This document shows positions 25,045-34,830 of a stretch of 64,000 bases of DNA, in pieces. The translations under genes were made by a program, and so were the position numbers. How positions within the stretch are numbered: the stretch's first letter is position 1; each line of letters opens with the position of its first letter. The notes below the pieces were generated by a model that was given only the letters and a program-made list of their open reading frames with translations, made no database searches and was not told the DNA's origin. Where the stretch lies: NCBI GenBank assembly GCA_900544305.1, contig UQUV01000003.1:62001-126000 (forward strand), in the 5' to 3' direction. This DNA is from an uncultured Porphyromonadaceae bacterium. Its GTDB lineage: Bacteria; Bacteroidota; Bacteroidia; Bacteroidales; Muribaculaceae.

Positions 25045-26958
25045 TTAGTCACAGTCGTAAGAATAATCCGCAATACCGTCCGACTTCGTCGGCCAACCCG
25101 GATTTTGATACAATGTGCTGTTACCTGAACCGTCAACGGTCAACAAGAACTCGGAGATTGGAATTGGCTCCAAGTAGTGCGGTTTCGGGAAGTTGTAACC
25201 GTTGTAGGCAACGCTGGTTGATGTCTTCTGCAACGGACGGATGTAATTGCTAACACCTGAAGGAGATACGACACCATTTAAAGCACCATTGTCATACATC
25301 TTGTACATTTCATCCCACAGGTTCATACCTTCCACCTGATAATCCTTCATATTGTCGAGTGCACGCCAACGTTTCAAGTCATCCAGACGCATACCTTCGC
25401 CCAACAGTTCACAACGACGTTCGCGACGGATGTTGTAAAGAGTCTTGTCAACTTCAATGCCCTTTGAATATACAGCCAAGTCATTTTCTTTTGAAAGGTC
25501 AGTAGCTGCAATAGTCTTGTTGTAGTCAGTGTCAACACCTGCACGACGACGAAGTTCTGTCCAGTAGCGGTCGCAGTTGCCACCCAAGTTTCCATGACGT
25601 TCGTAATAAGCTTCCAAATAAATCAGGTAAGCTTCAGCGGCTCTAAGAATTGGAGTAGCCGATGTACCTTGTCCCTGTTCCTGTTGACCCGGCTCGTTGC
25701 TTACCCATTTTTTCAACTCATAGCCTGTCGGAGAAGCTTCGTTACCAGAAAGAGTCAATTGAGGACGATAGTAGTAAATCGTATCGTTTACAAGAGTTCC
25801 ATCCGGACCTTGAACCGTTTCAATGTCGCTGCCGGCAATCTTAACAGAATTTACAAGACGTTCGTCACGATCCTTCATTTCATCCAGCATGTAAGTGTCA
25901 CCACCATAATTGCTGCCGTCAGCATAAATAGGAAGACCGTTCTTCATCAAGAATGTGTTAACCAAAGCACGGGTAAAGCCTGTACCGCCACCTGTTCTGC
26001 CAAGGTAGTTGGAAGCACTGTGTGACAGAATACCCATCTGATAGTAACGTGCGAGAATCACCTCATCATTAGAGCTGAACGGAGTCAGACGGTTGAACAT
26101 TGCGATATAGTCATCGTCCAATGCACGGTGGGATGCTACCAAATCAGCGGCTTCAATAGCCTGATCAAGGAAGTATTCGATTTCCTTTTGGGCATCACCG
26201 GCTTTAAACTGGAAGTCAGGATACATGCTCGCACCAACCCATTTCGGATTACCCGGAACAAACGCCGTATTGGCATGATATTTTTCCCAAGTTGCTTCGT
26301 AAAGCGCTACGCGGGCTCTCAACAGACGGGCAGCATCCTTTGACAGACGGCCTTCAGCCGGAGCATTTTCCATCATCAGCTCTTCAGCACGTTTCAAGTC
26401 TTCGATAATGAAGCGTGCCACTTCGTTACGCGGACGACGTTTGCTGGCCTGTGCCAGAGTCGCTTCATCATCAGGCAACATTACTTCCAGAATAGGAGCA
26501 TCACCATAGTTGCGAAGCAAACGGAAATGTTCGTATGCACGGAAGAAGAAACCTTCACCCCAATAGTGGTCAATGAATTCCTTTGTACCAGTAATTGCAC
26601 CGGCATCCATCTGTTCCTTTGTCTTGTTGATAAAGAAGTTGATACCACGCAGATTCACGAATTTCCATTCTGAATTTGCCTGTTGAACAGTCTTCTTGTC
26701 ACCCGGATAGAACATATTGTTAGGCCAGTTGCCGCATTGGTTGTCGCTGGTATTGTCATCTTCATAAGGACCGCCCCAAAGATATTCCATCTTAGGAAGA
26801 ATCTGATAGAAGTCGTTTACAGCCAATTCCAAGTCATCGACTGTCTTATAATAAGCATTCTCATCGCCGAAATCCATTGGTTCACGGTCAAGGAAGTTAC
26901 AGGAAGCAACACTGCCCGCCAACAAGAACGCACCGAATATATACTTAAATTTTTTCAT
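25045..26958 (-). CDS. SusD/RagB family nutrient-binding outer membrane lipoprotein
   Basis: 637 aa. The signal peptide ends in SVASC (Cys20), the lipobox of a surface-exposed lipoprotein. SusD features are the start NFLDREPMDF, helical TPR-like repeats with RAYEHFRLLRNYGDAPI and RPRNEVARFIIEDLKRAEELM, and the C-terminal RRERRCELLGEGMRLDDLKRW followed by LEPIPISEFLL. It caps the SusC barrel and binds the glycan released at the cell surface. It is encoded 23 bp after susC. The glycan specificity cannot be read from sequence. Confidence 0.95.
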   Translation of the reverse strand: MKKFKYIFGAFLLAGSVASCNFLDREPMDFGDENAYYKTVDDLELAVNDFYQILPKMEYLWGGPYEDDNTSDNQCGNWPNNMFYPGDKKTVQQANSEWKFVNLRGINFFINKTKEQMDAGAITGTKEFIDHYWGEGFFFRAYEHFRLLRNYGDAPILEVMLPDDEATLAQASKRRPRNEVARFIIEDLKRAEELMMENAPAEGRLSKDAARLLRARVALYEATWEKYHANTAFVPGNPKWVGASMYPDFQFKAGDAQKEIEYFLDQAIEAADLVASHRALDDDYIAMFNRLTPFSSNDEVILARYYQMGILSHSASNYLGRTGGGTGFTRALVNTFLMKNGLPIYADGSNYGGDTYMLDEMKDRDERLVNSVKIAGSDIETVQGPDGTLVNDTIYYYRPQLTLSGNEASPTGYELKKWVSNEPGQQEQGQGTSATPILRAAEAYLIYLEAYYERHGNLGGNCDRYWTELRRRAGVDTDYNKTIAATDLSKENDLAVYSKGIEVDKTLYNIRRERRCELLGEGMRLDDLKRWRALDNMKDYQVEGMNLWDEMYKMYDNGALNGVVSPSGVSNYIRPLQKTSTSVAYNGYNFPKPHYLEPIPISEFLLTVDGSGNSTLYQNPGWPTKSDGIADYSYDCD

Positions 26959-26981
26959 TTTTCTAAATGTTTAGTTTGTCA

Positions 26982-29900
26982 TTAAAATGTAAGTTCCAAT
27001 CCGACTGACCACACACGATACATCGGATATGTTTTACCCGGTCCGTAAGGGTCAGTTGATGCGCCCAACGCTTCAGGGTCATAAATTCTAAGATTGGTGA
27101 ATGTGAACAAGTTTTCACCTGATACATACAAACGAGCCTTTTCTACATACTTGGCCAGTTTAGTGTTTTCAGGAAGGCTGAAACCAATTTGAAGGTTCTT
27201 CAGACGCAAGTAAGAAGCATCCTGCAAATAACGGTCGCTCACCTGAATGTTGTTTTGGTCTGTACGCAAACGTCCGTAGTAAGGATCATCCATGTTGGCA
27301 CCCAGCGGAGAACCTGCAAAACGGAAGTAGTCCAAGTGATCCTTGCTGAATGAACGCTGGTAAGGAGAAACGATACCGAAGAAAGTTGCACTGTTCTTGA
27401 AGAACACGTCACGCTTACCGATACCCTGGAAGAATGCACGGAAGTCAATGAACTTGTAAGATGCTTCCAATGTGAAGCTATAAGCGAAACGCGGAGTTGC
27501 ATTACCGATGATAGTCATGTCACCGTGGTCAGTGATTGTTCCGCTACCCGGATCAATGCTGCCGCTCTTGTCCAAGTCGCTGTACATCACGTCACCACCA
27601 CCCCAATTAGAACCGATGGCCGACTGGTTGACATGTGCCAGATAATCGTTCATTTCCTTGTCGCTCTTTGCAATACCTTCCACTCTGTAACCCCAGATGT
27701 CGCCAAGAACTTTTCCTTGATAGTATGCTTCTGCACCATTTGTACCTTCGAGCTTGCCGTCAGGTGAGTCATATTTCGTAACGACTGACTTATAGTCACT
27801 CAAGCTTGCAGAAATACCGTAGCTGAAGTCAGCACCGATACGGTCTCTCCAAGAAACTTCCAATTCCCAACCGCGTGTTCTCAACTCGGCGTTGTTTGTT
27901 TTAGGAGCGTTACCGCCATATACTGCCGACAATGCTTTAGCCGGACCAACCATGTCAAGAGTACGACGCTGATACCAGTCGAAAGATCCTGTCAAGCGGT
28001 TATTCAAGAATCCCCAGTCAACACCGACACCGGCATTCTCAATCTTTTCCCATGTCAAAGATGTTGAGTACGGGTCATACATCGGAAGTACAGATGCCTG
28101 TGAGCCGCCGATTACAACATTACCCGGCTGTGCTTCCATTCTCTGATAGAACTGATAGAATGAAGTCGTGTTCTGGTTACCCAGACGACCGTAAGAACCA
28201 CGGAACTTCAAATATTCGAAACCTGCGTCATACAGTTTTGAGAAGAACTTTTCACGAGCCACGTTCCAACCCAAAGAGAAGGATGGGAAAACACCCCAGC
28301 GCTGGTTGGACGGGAAACGGGAAGCACCGTCATAACGGAGGTTCACTTCCGCCATATAGCGGTCATCGTATGCATAGTTCAAACGACCGAAGAAACCCAT
28401 GTTGGCCCATTCGCCTTTACGTTCCGAAATCATAATGTTGTCAGAAACGGAATTGATAAATGGCTTGTCGTCCAAAAGAACGTTGTCGCTACCTACGCGA
28501 ACGGTTTCATTGAAATAGTATTCAGTCTGGGCACCCAACAATGCCTTGAAATAGTGAACTTCGTTGAAAGTCTTTTCGTAGTCAGTATAGAAGTTTGTCT
28601 GCAAGTAGTTTACGCTACCCTTAGCACGTTCGTAGTAAGAAGTACCTGCTGGCGGCTGACGGTTGAATGTACCGTTTTCACGTATTTCAGTCTTGTCGGC
28701 AACACCTTCGAGTACTGGGAAATACTGTGTAGAACCGTCAGGCAATGTATATTGCAGTTTGCTGAAATGACGGGAATAGCTCGGAGATTCCAGACGGCTG
28801 TTGATATCAGCATAAATCTTCCAGCCTTTGATCGGCTCAACTACCAAGCTTGCCTGGTTGTAGAGAAGCTGGTTCTTGTCTTCAAAACGTCCACCTTCTG
28901 AAATTGAAGGAATCAAAGATTCTTTATTGTATTCGCCGTTAGGCATCGTAACAGGCATCAACGGAGAACGACGGCCAAGGTTGTGGAAGAACAAGTTGTC
29001 CATAGCCGAAGGCTTGTTGTTGTCTGTAGTAATCAAACGTGTGCTCCAGTTGAACGATACATAGTCATTGAACTTGATACCGACCTTACCGTTCAAAGCC
29101 AAACGAGAATATGTTTCATCTGCATAATTGAACAAACCGGTCTGTCCAAGGTAGTTGGCTGACAAATAGTAAGTCACCTTGTCACCACCGCCGCTCACAC
29201 TGAAGTTGTGTTCCTGTGAAGTCGTAAAGTTTTTCAAGTAAACGTCATACCAGTCGGTATTTGCAAAGCTTCGTTGTCCCCAAGCCCAGTCGTTCTGACC
29301 TTCAGCCTGTTCAATACCGTAAGGAAGTTCACCACGCTGATAAGCAAGAATCTTGTTCAACTGAGCATCGCTGAACTGAGCACTACCTCCGGCGTTGATG
29401 AACGCATCGTTCACCATCAAGGCGTATTCATATGAATCAACGCTTTTCGGAACAGAAATCGGCTGTGAAATACGCATGTTGCCCGTATAGTTTACACGCA
29501 AGCCGCGTTCACCGCTCTTCGTAGTAACAAGGATTACACCGAACGGAGCACGTGAACCGTAGATAGAAGCAGCAGCGGCATCCTTCAATACTGAAATGTT
29601 TTCGATATCGTTAGGGTTCAAGCTTGACAGGTCACCTTCCATACCGTCGATAAGTACCAGCGGAGATGAAGAAGAACCTTCACCGATAGAACCGATACCA
29701 CGGATGTTGATGTTCATTTCCTGTCCGAGCGCACCACCCTGGTCGTTCGTAATGTTCAAACCGGCAACGGCACCCTGCAAACCCTGTACGGCATTCGAAA
29801 CCGGACGGGCTTCCAACACGGTGTTGTCGATAGTCTTAACGGCACCGGTCGCATTGATTTTTTTCTGTGTACCGAAGCCGACGATTACCACTTCGTCAAT

Positions 29901-30209
29901 GAGCTGTGTATTGTTGCTCATCTGGATACGGAATTCACGTTTGTCGCCCACTTTTATTTCCTGCGTTTCATAGCCGATATAGGAAACGACAATTACGGAA
30001 TTGCTGCTTGGCACCGTCAGTGAGAAGTTACCGTCCAAGTCTGTGGCCGTACCCACTTTACCTCCTTTAACGATAATATTTGCACCCGGCAGTCCTAATT
30101 CAGTTTCGTCGAGGACTACACCTTTTATCGTAATTTCTTGAGCATATGCCGTTGCCGAAAGGAACGAGAACATACAGCCCAATAAAATAAATATAAATCT
30201 CTTATTCAT
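26982..30209 (-). CDS. SusC/RagA family TonB-linked outer membrane transporter
   Basis: 1075 aa. A signal peptide (cleaved near AYAQ) is followed by a carboxypeptidase-like regulatory domain (about 26-105: ITIKGVVLDETELGLPGANI), the TonB box region LIDEVVIVGFGTQKK (about 118), the plug (about 125-235 with NIRGIGSIGEGSSSSPLVLI and ISVLKDAAAASIYGSRAPFG) and the 22-strand barrel ending in RVWSVGLELTF. It imports oligosaccharides across the outer membrane with energy from TonB. It pairs with the SusD lipoprotein encoded just downstream. No anti-sigma-interacting STN domain is present, which agrees with control by a hybrid two-component system. Confidence 0.96.
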   Translation of the reverse strand: MNKRFIFILLGCMFSFLSATAYAQEITIKGVVLDETELGLPGANIIVKGGKVGTATDLDGNFSLTVPSSNSVIVVSYIGYETQEIKVGDKREFRIQMSNNTQLIDEVVIVGFGTQKKINATGAVKTIDNTVLEARPVSNAVQGLQGAVAGLNITNDQGGALGQEMNINIRGIGSIGEGSSSSPLVLIDGMEGDLSSLNPNDIENISVLKDAAAASIYGSRAPFGVILVTTKSGERGLRVNYTGNMRISQPISVPKSVDSYEYALMVNDAFINAGGSAQFSDAQLNKILAYQRGELPYGIEQAEGQNDWAWGQRSFANTDWYDVYLKNFTTSQEHNFSVSGGGDKVTYYLSANYLGQTGLFNYADETYSRLALNGKVGIKFNDYVSFNWSTRLITTDNNKPSAMDNLFFHNLGRRSPLMPVTMPNGEYNKESLIPSISEGGRFEDKNQLLYNQASLVVEPIKGWKIYADINSRLESPSYSRHFSKLQYTLPDGSTQYFPVLEGVADKTEIRENGTFNRQPPAGTSYYERAKGSVNYLQTNFYTDYEKTFNEVHYFKALLGAQTEYYFNETVRVGSDNVLLDDKPFINSVSDNIMISERKGEWANMGFFGRLNYAYDDRYMAEVNLRYDGASRFPSNQRWGVFPSFSLGWNVAREKFFSKLYDAGFEYLKFRGSYGRLGNQNTTSFYQFYQRMEAQPGNVVIGGSQASVLPMYDPYSTSLTWEKIENAGVGVDWGFLNNRLTGSFDWYQRRTLDMVGPAKALSAVYGGNAPKTNNAELRTRGWELEVSWRDRIGADFSYGISASLSDYKSVVTKYDSPDGKLEGTNGAEAYYQGKVLGDIWGYRVEGIAKSDKEMNDYLAHVNQSAIGSNWGGGDVMYSDLDKSGSIDPGSGTITDHGDMTIIGNATPRFAYSFTLEASYKFIDFRAFFQGIGKRDVFFKNSATFFGIVSPYQRSFSKDHLDYFRFAGSPLGANMDDPYYGRLRTDQNNIQVSDRYLQDASYLRLKNLQIGFSLPENTKLAKYVEKARLYVSGENLFTFTNLRIYDPEALGASTDPYGPGKTYPMYRVWSVGLELTF

Positions 30210-30226
30210 TGCTCGTATATTTTTTA

Positions 30227-30820
30227 TTACTTATCTTTTTCTCCTTTTTGACCGAAAGTCAAACGATAAATCACAGCACTGTCGGCCGTAAGAATGTGTT
30301 GGACAGCCTTATTAGGACGGCTCACATTCGTATTACGCGGCACAGCGGCAATCACAGTACCGTCACCGCCGCCAGACAAGTTCTGCGTAACGAACCAACG
30401 AATAGGCGGAGTTCCCAATTCCGGCATCGGAGCATTCCACTTCGCATTGCTCTTCAGCTCAATTCTTACAGTGTCGATATTCGGTTCAAGCACGATCTCT
30501 GAAATGTCGACAATCTTACATCTGGTATTTGACACATATTCCACTGTGTCAGTAGTAATCGTGTACTTACCGTCAGAGCCGATAACAGGCTTACCTGAAG
30601 CATCTTTCAACGTATCATACTCAAAATAAGTACGAACAATGGCAGAATCAACCACACTCACAACCTCCCACGGATACTCGGTTCCGGAAGCGGTTGTAAT
30701 ACCAGTTACTTCTAATGTGGATTTCAGATTGAAATCTCCCGGATTGCCGACTTCTTCCTGACAAGAATAAGTCATTACACCCAGCAGCAATGCGGCAACG
30801 GGAAAGAAAATTCTCTTCAT
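30227..30820 (-). CDS. PUL-associated lipoprotein of unknown function, possibly BACON-like
   Basis: 197 aa. The signal ends in the lipobox MTYSC (Cys20). The mature part has one or two beta-sandwich-like stretches. The second reads VRIELKSNAKWNAPMPELG, then WFVTQNLSGGGDGTVIAAVP, which resembles the strand pattern of BACON domains (conserved Trp pair and GxGxG). I do not see a catalytic motif. It lies between the GH18 and susC genes, 17 bp before susC, in the place where many PULs encode a surface glycan-binding protein (SusE/F-like). Binding of the glycan at the surface is my inference from position and lipidation. Confidence 0.65.
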   Translation of the reverse strand: MKRIFFPVAALLLGVMTYSCQEEVGNPGDFNLKSTLEVTGITTASGTEYPWEVVSVVDSAIVRTYFEYDTLKDASGKPVIGSDGKYTITTDTVEYVSNTRCKIVDISEIVLEPNIDTVRIELKSNAKWNAPMPELGTPPIRWFVTQNLSGGGDGTVIAAVPRNTNVSRPNKAVQHILTADSAVIYRLTFGQKGEKDK

Positions 30821-30862
30821 AGTATAAAATTTTAATTTTTTCAGTAGAAAGTTTTTAAAGAA

Positions 30863-30904
30863 CGGTGTGTCGGACGGTTCCAGCAGGCATTATCCCACAC
30901 ACCG
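30863..30904 (-). other. Hairpin after the GH18 gene
   Basis: CGGTGTGT (30863-30870) and ACACACCG (30897-30904) form an 8-bp perfect stem in the gap between GH18 and the small lipoprotein gene. The minus strand continues TTCTTTAAAAAC, a weak U-tract, so it may act as a partial terminator or processing site. Confidence 0.4.
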
Positions 30905-30920
30905 GTAGTACTATTTTATT

Positions 30921-33476
30921 TTAACGCTTCATAAATTTGTTCGTATACATCTTTCCTGAAGTTGTCTGTACCGAAAGAACATACATTCCAGAATGAATGG
31001 CAGATACATCGAGTATTTTTTCAAAGTTGTCATTGCGAAGAACGCATACGCCGGTTGCATTGAAAACTTCCAGACTCTGACAAGATTCACCATTCGGCAA
31101 AAGGATAGTCAACTGATTGTCCACCGGATTCGGATAAACTTTCAAGCAGCCTTTACCGTTTTCATTCGGCAACATTTCTACAGCACCCGGATTCATGTCA
31201 ACTTCAGTAACCAAAGTGTCTACGTTGCTGTTGATTGCAAAGCTTGCAGCCTTCACCAAACTATATTTATGATTTGTCTTCACGTCGTTACCCATATCCC
31301 AATAGAAAATACCGGCAAGTTTGTTGTCGCGGGCATGCTTCGCTCTTTCATACGACTGGTTGTAGCCTGTAAAGTAGCGTGTAAGTCCCTGTTCGTCAAG
31401 TGCAGAATCCATGTCTGGAGTATAATTGCCTTCAAGCAGGTTGTTGCGTACACCAATCGGAGCGGCAGATTTGATTTCATTACCGTTTGCATCATAACCT
31501 CTTGATGTGGTAGTAGCAAACGACATCAATATCTTGTCATTAGGATAGCCGTGTCCCGTGAAACATCGGAAAGCGTCAAGATAAGTGTTCCATGTGAAAT
31601 TGTTCTTAGCCGGACCGTAGATCTGGAATGTAAAGTAGTCAACGTTCGGCATATATTTTGTCGGGAACGCATAAGTTACATAGTGAGGAGAAACCGTGAA
31701 AATCTTGCCTTCAGGGAGAAGCTTGCGGATTTCTTCGGTGAGCAGACCGTAATTGTTCCAACCTGCGGTTGAATAAGTCCATTCAAAGTCCAAATCCACA
31801 CCGTCAAACTCCTTGGAGATTTCAGCCAGGTCCTGTGCAATGATTTTGCGCTTGTTGGCATCGGCGAATGTGTTTTCCCAACCCTCATGTCCGCTGACAC
31901 TCATACGAATCTTGAAACCTCGGTGGTTGGCATACGCGCTTCTCATGATGCTCAAGAAATGCTTATAAGAATAATAGTCATAACCCGGGTCTTCAGCATT
32001 GTCGTAACTCCAGTAAGAATTAGCCTTCTGCATGACTCCGGCTGTCAGCACCACATCAAAATCCGGCATCGGCAAGCCTGCACTCATATCGCTCTGCATG
32101 TCAAAACGGTTGCGCGACATATGCCAGATTGCCGTGTCGTCCAACTTGGCTTTCAGGTTTTCGCCCACAACTGCATCCACATCATCGACACCGGCAGGAA
32201 TCCAGCTTTCCTTTTCTGTTCCGCACTGTCCGTTGGCTCCGAAAAATGCAATGCCGTTGAACATGAACTCAAACGTACGTTCAATCTGCATGTCCTGTGA
32301 ATAAGTTCTCACACCGAAATGTACCCATTGATTCATTGCAAACGGGTTGTTGGCCATTGAAGCATAGTCGTGACCGTTAACACGGACAACAATCTGGCCT
32401 GTACCCGGCTTGGATTCGTTTTCCTTGCCCAAACGAATGGAGAAACCGTTCTTTCCGTCGGCTGTTTCTTTTCTAAAGATATAGGCGCCTTCTGTCCATT
32501 CTTCCAGATAAATCCAAGTTTGGAAAGTATACTGGTCATTAGGTGTCATGGCATTTTTACCTACAGTCATACCAACACCTTCACCGCTCAAGGACAAAAC
32601 GCCTTTACGACCGGCAAATTCTGCCAAATATTCTGCATTTTGAAGTACACCGGCATTGTTCGGATAAGGCAATGACAAGTGTCCGGACGATGATGAAGAA
32701 ATACCGAGAACAATCAGGTCGTTAGTCAAAAGATACTTGTCACGGTCAATTGCACGGTCAAAGAAACGGCTGAAATCTGTATAGGCAGCCGCTATATAAT
32801 ATTTGAATTCAGAGTTATCTGTCACAATTTCCCTTTCAGCGCCGTTTTCAGAGAAAATGCCGTGATGCTTGAATTTGTAGTCTACGACATTTTCACACAA
32901 ATTCTGGTCAAATTTATAATATGCTACGAGATCATCCCATTGAGGAGCAAACTTATTCAAAGTATTGTTTTGGAAATAATCATAATCGGCAGCGAGTTCT
33001 GCCTTCCATACACGAAATTCATCAATACGACCGTTCAGTCCACCGCCAATTACGAACGGAGACAAACTTGCCGGAATAGTCATCACGGCACTATTCTTAC
33101 CGCACTCAACACCGTTTACAAGCACTCGTGCCGCATTGTCATTGGCAAGGAACGTAAGTTGTGCCCACTTGCCGGCAGCCAAGTCTTTGGATGTTGCTAT
33201 AAGTTTTTGAGTTCCAACAATAAATATAAGTTCATTTTCTTTTCCCAAAGTAGCTTTGAAATCATCTCCACGGGAATACACGACAGCACCTTCATTCCAT
33301 TCGGCTACGTTCATCCAAAACTGGACCGTGTACGAAGATATACCGTCAAGCTCAGGCATTACATTAAAAGTGACATTTCCTTCCGATGTCAGTTTCAATG
33401 AATAGTTGTCGACTTGAGCGTTCACAGCCAAGACCGATACAACAGCCAGGAACAAAGAGCAAAGAATTTTTTTCAT
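30921..33476 (-). CDS. Secreted GH18 endo-beta-N-acetylglucosaminidase-like enzyme with two LamG domains and T9SS tail
   Basis: 851 aa. Signal peptide (cleaved near VNAQ), two concanavalin/LamG-type domains (about 22-200 and 285-455), a GH18 barrel (about 465-760), and a C-terminal type A T9SS sorting domain (about 775-851) with VYPNPVDNQLTILLPNG and the end SGKMYTNKFMKR. The GH18 motif DGVDLDFEW (558-566) has catalytic Glu565. In Bacteroidota such enzymes cut the chitobiose core of N-glycans, releasing the glycan from the protein. Chitinase activity is less likely in this gene set. The tail predicts export to the cell surface, where it would start breakdown before SusCD import. Confidence 0.88.
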   Translation of the reverse strand: MKKILCSLFLAVVSVLAVNAQVDNYSLKLTSEGNVTFNVMPELDGISSYTVQFWMNVAEWNEGAVVYSRGDDFKATLGKENELIFIVGTQKLIATSKDLAAGKWAQLTFLANDNAARVLVNGVECGKNSAVMTIPASLSPFVIGGGLNGRIDEFRVWKAELAADYDYFQNNTLNKFAPQWDDLVAYYKFDQNLCENVVDYKFKHHGIFSENGAEREIVTDNSEFKYYIAAAYTDFSRFFDRAIDRDKYLLTNDLIVLGISSSSSGHLSLPYPNNAGVLQNAEYLAEFAGRKGVLSLSGEGVGMTVGKNAMTPNDQYTFQTWIYLEEWTEGAYIFRKETADGKNGFSIRLGKENESKPGTGQIVVRVNGHDYASMANNPFAMNQWVHFGVRTYSQDMQIERTFEFMFNGIAFFGANGQCGTEKESWIPAGVDDVDAVVGENLKAKLDDTAIWHMSRNRFDMQSDMSAGLPMPDFDVVLTAGVMQKANSYWSYDNAEDPGYDYYSYKHFLSIMRSAYANHRGFKIRMSVSGHEGWENTFADANKRKIIAQDLAEISKEFDGVDLDFEWTYSTAGWNNYGLLTEEIRKLLPEGKIFTVSPHYVTYAFPTKYMPNVDYFTFQIYGPAKNNFTWNTYLDAFRCFTGHGYPNDKILMSFATTTSRGYDANGNEIKSAAPIGVRNNLLEGNYTPDMDSALDEQGLTRYFTGYNQSYERAKHARDNKLAGIFYWDMGNDVKTNHKYSLVKAASFAINSNVDTLVTEVDMNPGAVEMLPNENGKGCLKVYPNPVDNQLTILLPNGESCQSLEVFNATGVCVLRNDNFEKILDVSAIHSGMYVLSVQTTSGKMYTNKFMKR

Positions 33477-33535
33477 AAGTTCAAACTGAAGTATTTTGTT
33501 ATAAGAGTAATTTGGTTTTTATCAGGTTGTAATTA

Positions 33536-33571
33536 GTCTTGTGTGGACCTCTATGCCGGTCCACACAAGAC
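33536..33571 (-). other. Perfect 14-bp hairpin between the secreted-protein gene and GH18
   Basis: GTCTTGTGTGGACC (33536-33549) and GGTCCACACAAGAC (33558-33571) pair perfectly around an 8-nt loop. The sequence after the stem on the minus strand is TAATTACAACC, with no U-tract. A stem this strong 16 bp after a stop codon suggests an mRNA 3'-end stabiliser or a leaky terminator that lets the upstream gene be expressed more than the rest of the PUL. Confidence 0.6.
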
Positions 33572-33587
33572 TATATAGGATTTGTTT

Positions 33588-34634
33588 TTATTTTACAATC
33601 AACTTAGAGCTTTCGCCGTTAGCGCGAACAATGTAGAAACCTGCATTGAGTTGAACAGTTTCACCAGCCTTAGCAGTTGCTACCTTCATACCGTTCAAGC
33701 CGTAAACTTCACCGGCAGCATTGAATGTTACTTGATCACCGCTAACTGTGAATGCTTTTTCCTTAAACAGATCTGCCACACTTGCATCGTCACCCGGTTT
33801 ATATGTTACATATTCACGTTCAACCGGTTCACCAACAGGTTCTGTCATAAATTTGAGTTCTTTAATCAATACAGCACCTTCCATCCAAATGCCATTAGAG
33901 AATTCCATCTTAACGCGAGTCGGATTACCGGCTTCAGTACCTACCGTACAGTCAAATTCATATACCATCCATTTTGTCGGGTCATATGCAACGTTCCAGT
34001 TTTCATCGTAAACAGGATTGCCTTCTTCATCCAACTGTTGGAAATCACCTGCATTGAACAAGCCACCGAAGTTTGTCTGGTTGTTAGCCAATGTAGAAGT
34101 AGCAAGTTTGAACATTTCGTCTGTTGATGTCTGTGTATTGTGAACAATGCTGAACACCATACGAACGCGGATAGGTTTCTGATCTGCATCTGAAGTGCTG
34201 ATCGGAGTCTTAGAATACGGTGAGAAGAAATTGAAGTTAAACCAACCTATATCTGCACCTGAAAGTTTTTCTGCACCGTTTTCGTAGTTAGAGTTCGGGC
34301 CTTTAACACAAAGCACCTTACCTACTTCACCACCCAAATCAACGATTGTAGTCATTTTTTGGATTGATTGCCCCATGTTTGAAGTCGGAACTTCTTCTGA
34401 TTGTCCTAATTTACCAGGAGCACCAGCCAATACCAAATAACCGGCATCGCTATGTTCGATGGGGAGCTGCCAACCTGTAGGGATGTTGGCACCAGAATTG
34501 AAATAGTTGATTTTGTATTCACCTTCCGGTTGGTTCGCAAATTTGAAACGATCCGGTGTGATGTCATTCTGTGCATAAGCACCGAAAGCTGTCAGCATCG
34601 CAGCAGCTGAAAGAAGTAATGATTTTGCTTTCAT
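33588..34634 (-). CDS. Secreted protein of unknown function, paralog of the next gene, T9SS-like tail
   Basis: 348 aa. Signal peptide (MKAKSLLLSAAAMLTAFGAYAQ). After NDITPDRFKFANQP comes a region of alternating strands with conserved patches (GWFNFNFFSPYSK, IRVRMVFSIVHN, TKWMVYEFDCTVG, RVKMEFSNGIWMEGAVLIKE) that reads as a carbohydrate-binding-like jelly-roll. The C-terminus (about 305-348) looks like a T9SS sorting domain: VYGLNGMKVATAKAGE followed by GFYIVRANGESSKLIVK. It shares its plan with the protein encoded at 35160-36137 (start, strand order, tail), but the two are diverged. No catalytic motif is recognised. It has a ~163-nt leader and a predicted regulator array. Confidence 0.72.
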   Translation of the reverse strand: MKAKSLLLSAAAMLTAFGAYAQNDITPDRFKFANQPEGEYKINYFNSGANIPTGWQLPIEHSDAGYLVLAGAPGKLGQSEEVPTSNMGQSIQKMTTIVDLGGEVGKVLCVKGPNSNYENGAEKLSGADIGWFNFNFFSPYSKTPISTSDADQKPIRVRMVFSIVHNTQTSTDEMFKLATSTLANNQTNFGGLFNAGDFQQLDEEGNPVYDENWNVAYDPTKWMVYEFDCTVGTEAGNPTRVKMEFSNGIWMEGAVLIKELKFMTEPVGEPVEREYVTYKPGDDASVADLFKEKAFTVSGDQVTFNAAGEVYGLNGMKVATAKAGETVQLNAGFYIVRANGESSKLIVK

Positions 34635-34801
34635 AAGATTTTAATTAAGTTAGTATAGGTTTGTTTTTCTATTTTTTTAAGCCGTTACATTTTACTGTTC
34701 CGACATGGTTTTTCTTTTGATGTTTCTGAAATGGTCAGGTTTTTCAAACTGAAGTTTTCACGTTTTTCAATTTTAAGGATTCCTGTTGATTTCGAACATT
34801 G

Positions 34802-34809
34802 CAAAAGTC
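34802..34809 (-). promoter_or_regulatory. -7-like box of the regulated promoter A
   Basis: GACTTTTG on the minus strand departs from TAnnTTTG at the first base. It is placed exactly as the TAATTTTG box of promoter B is placed relative to its array (21 bp). There is no TTTG at the -33 distance. Confidence 0.45.
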
Positions 34810-34830
34810 CGTTTTTTATTCCAAATTGAT

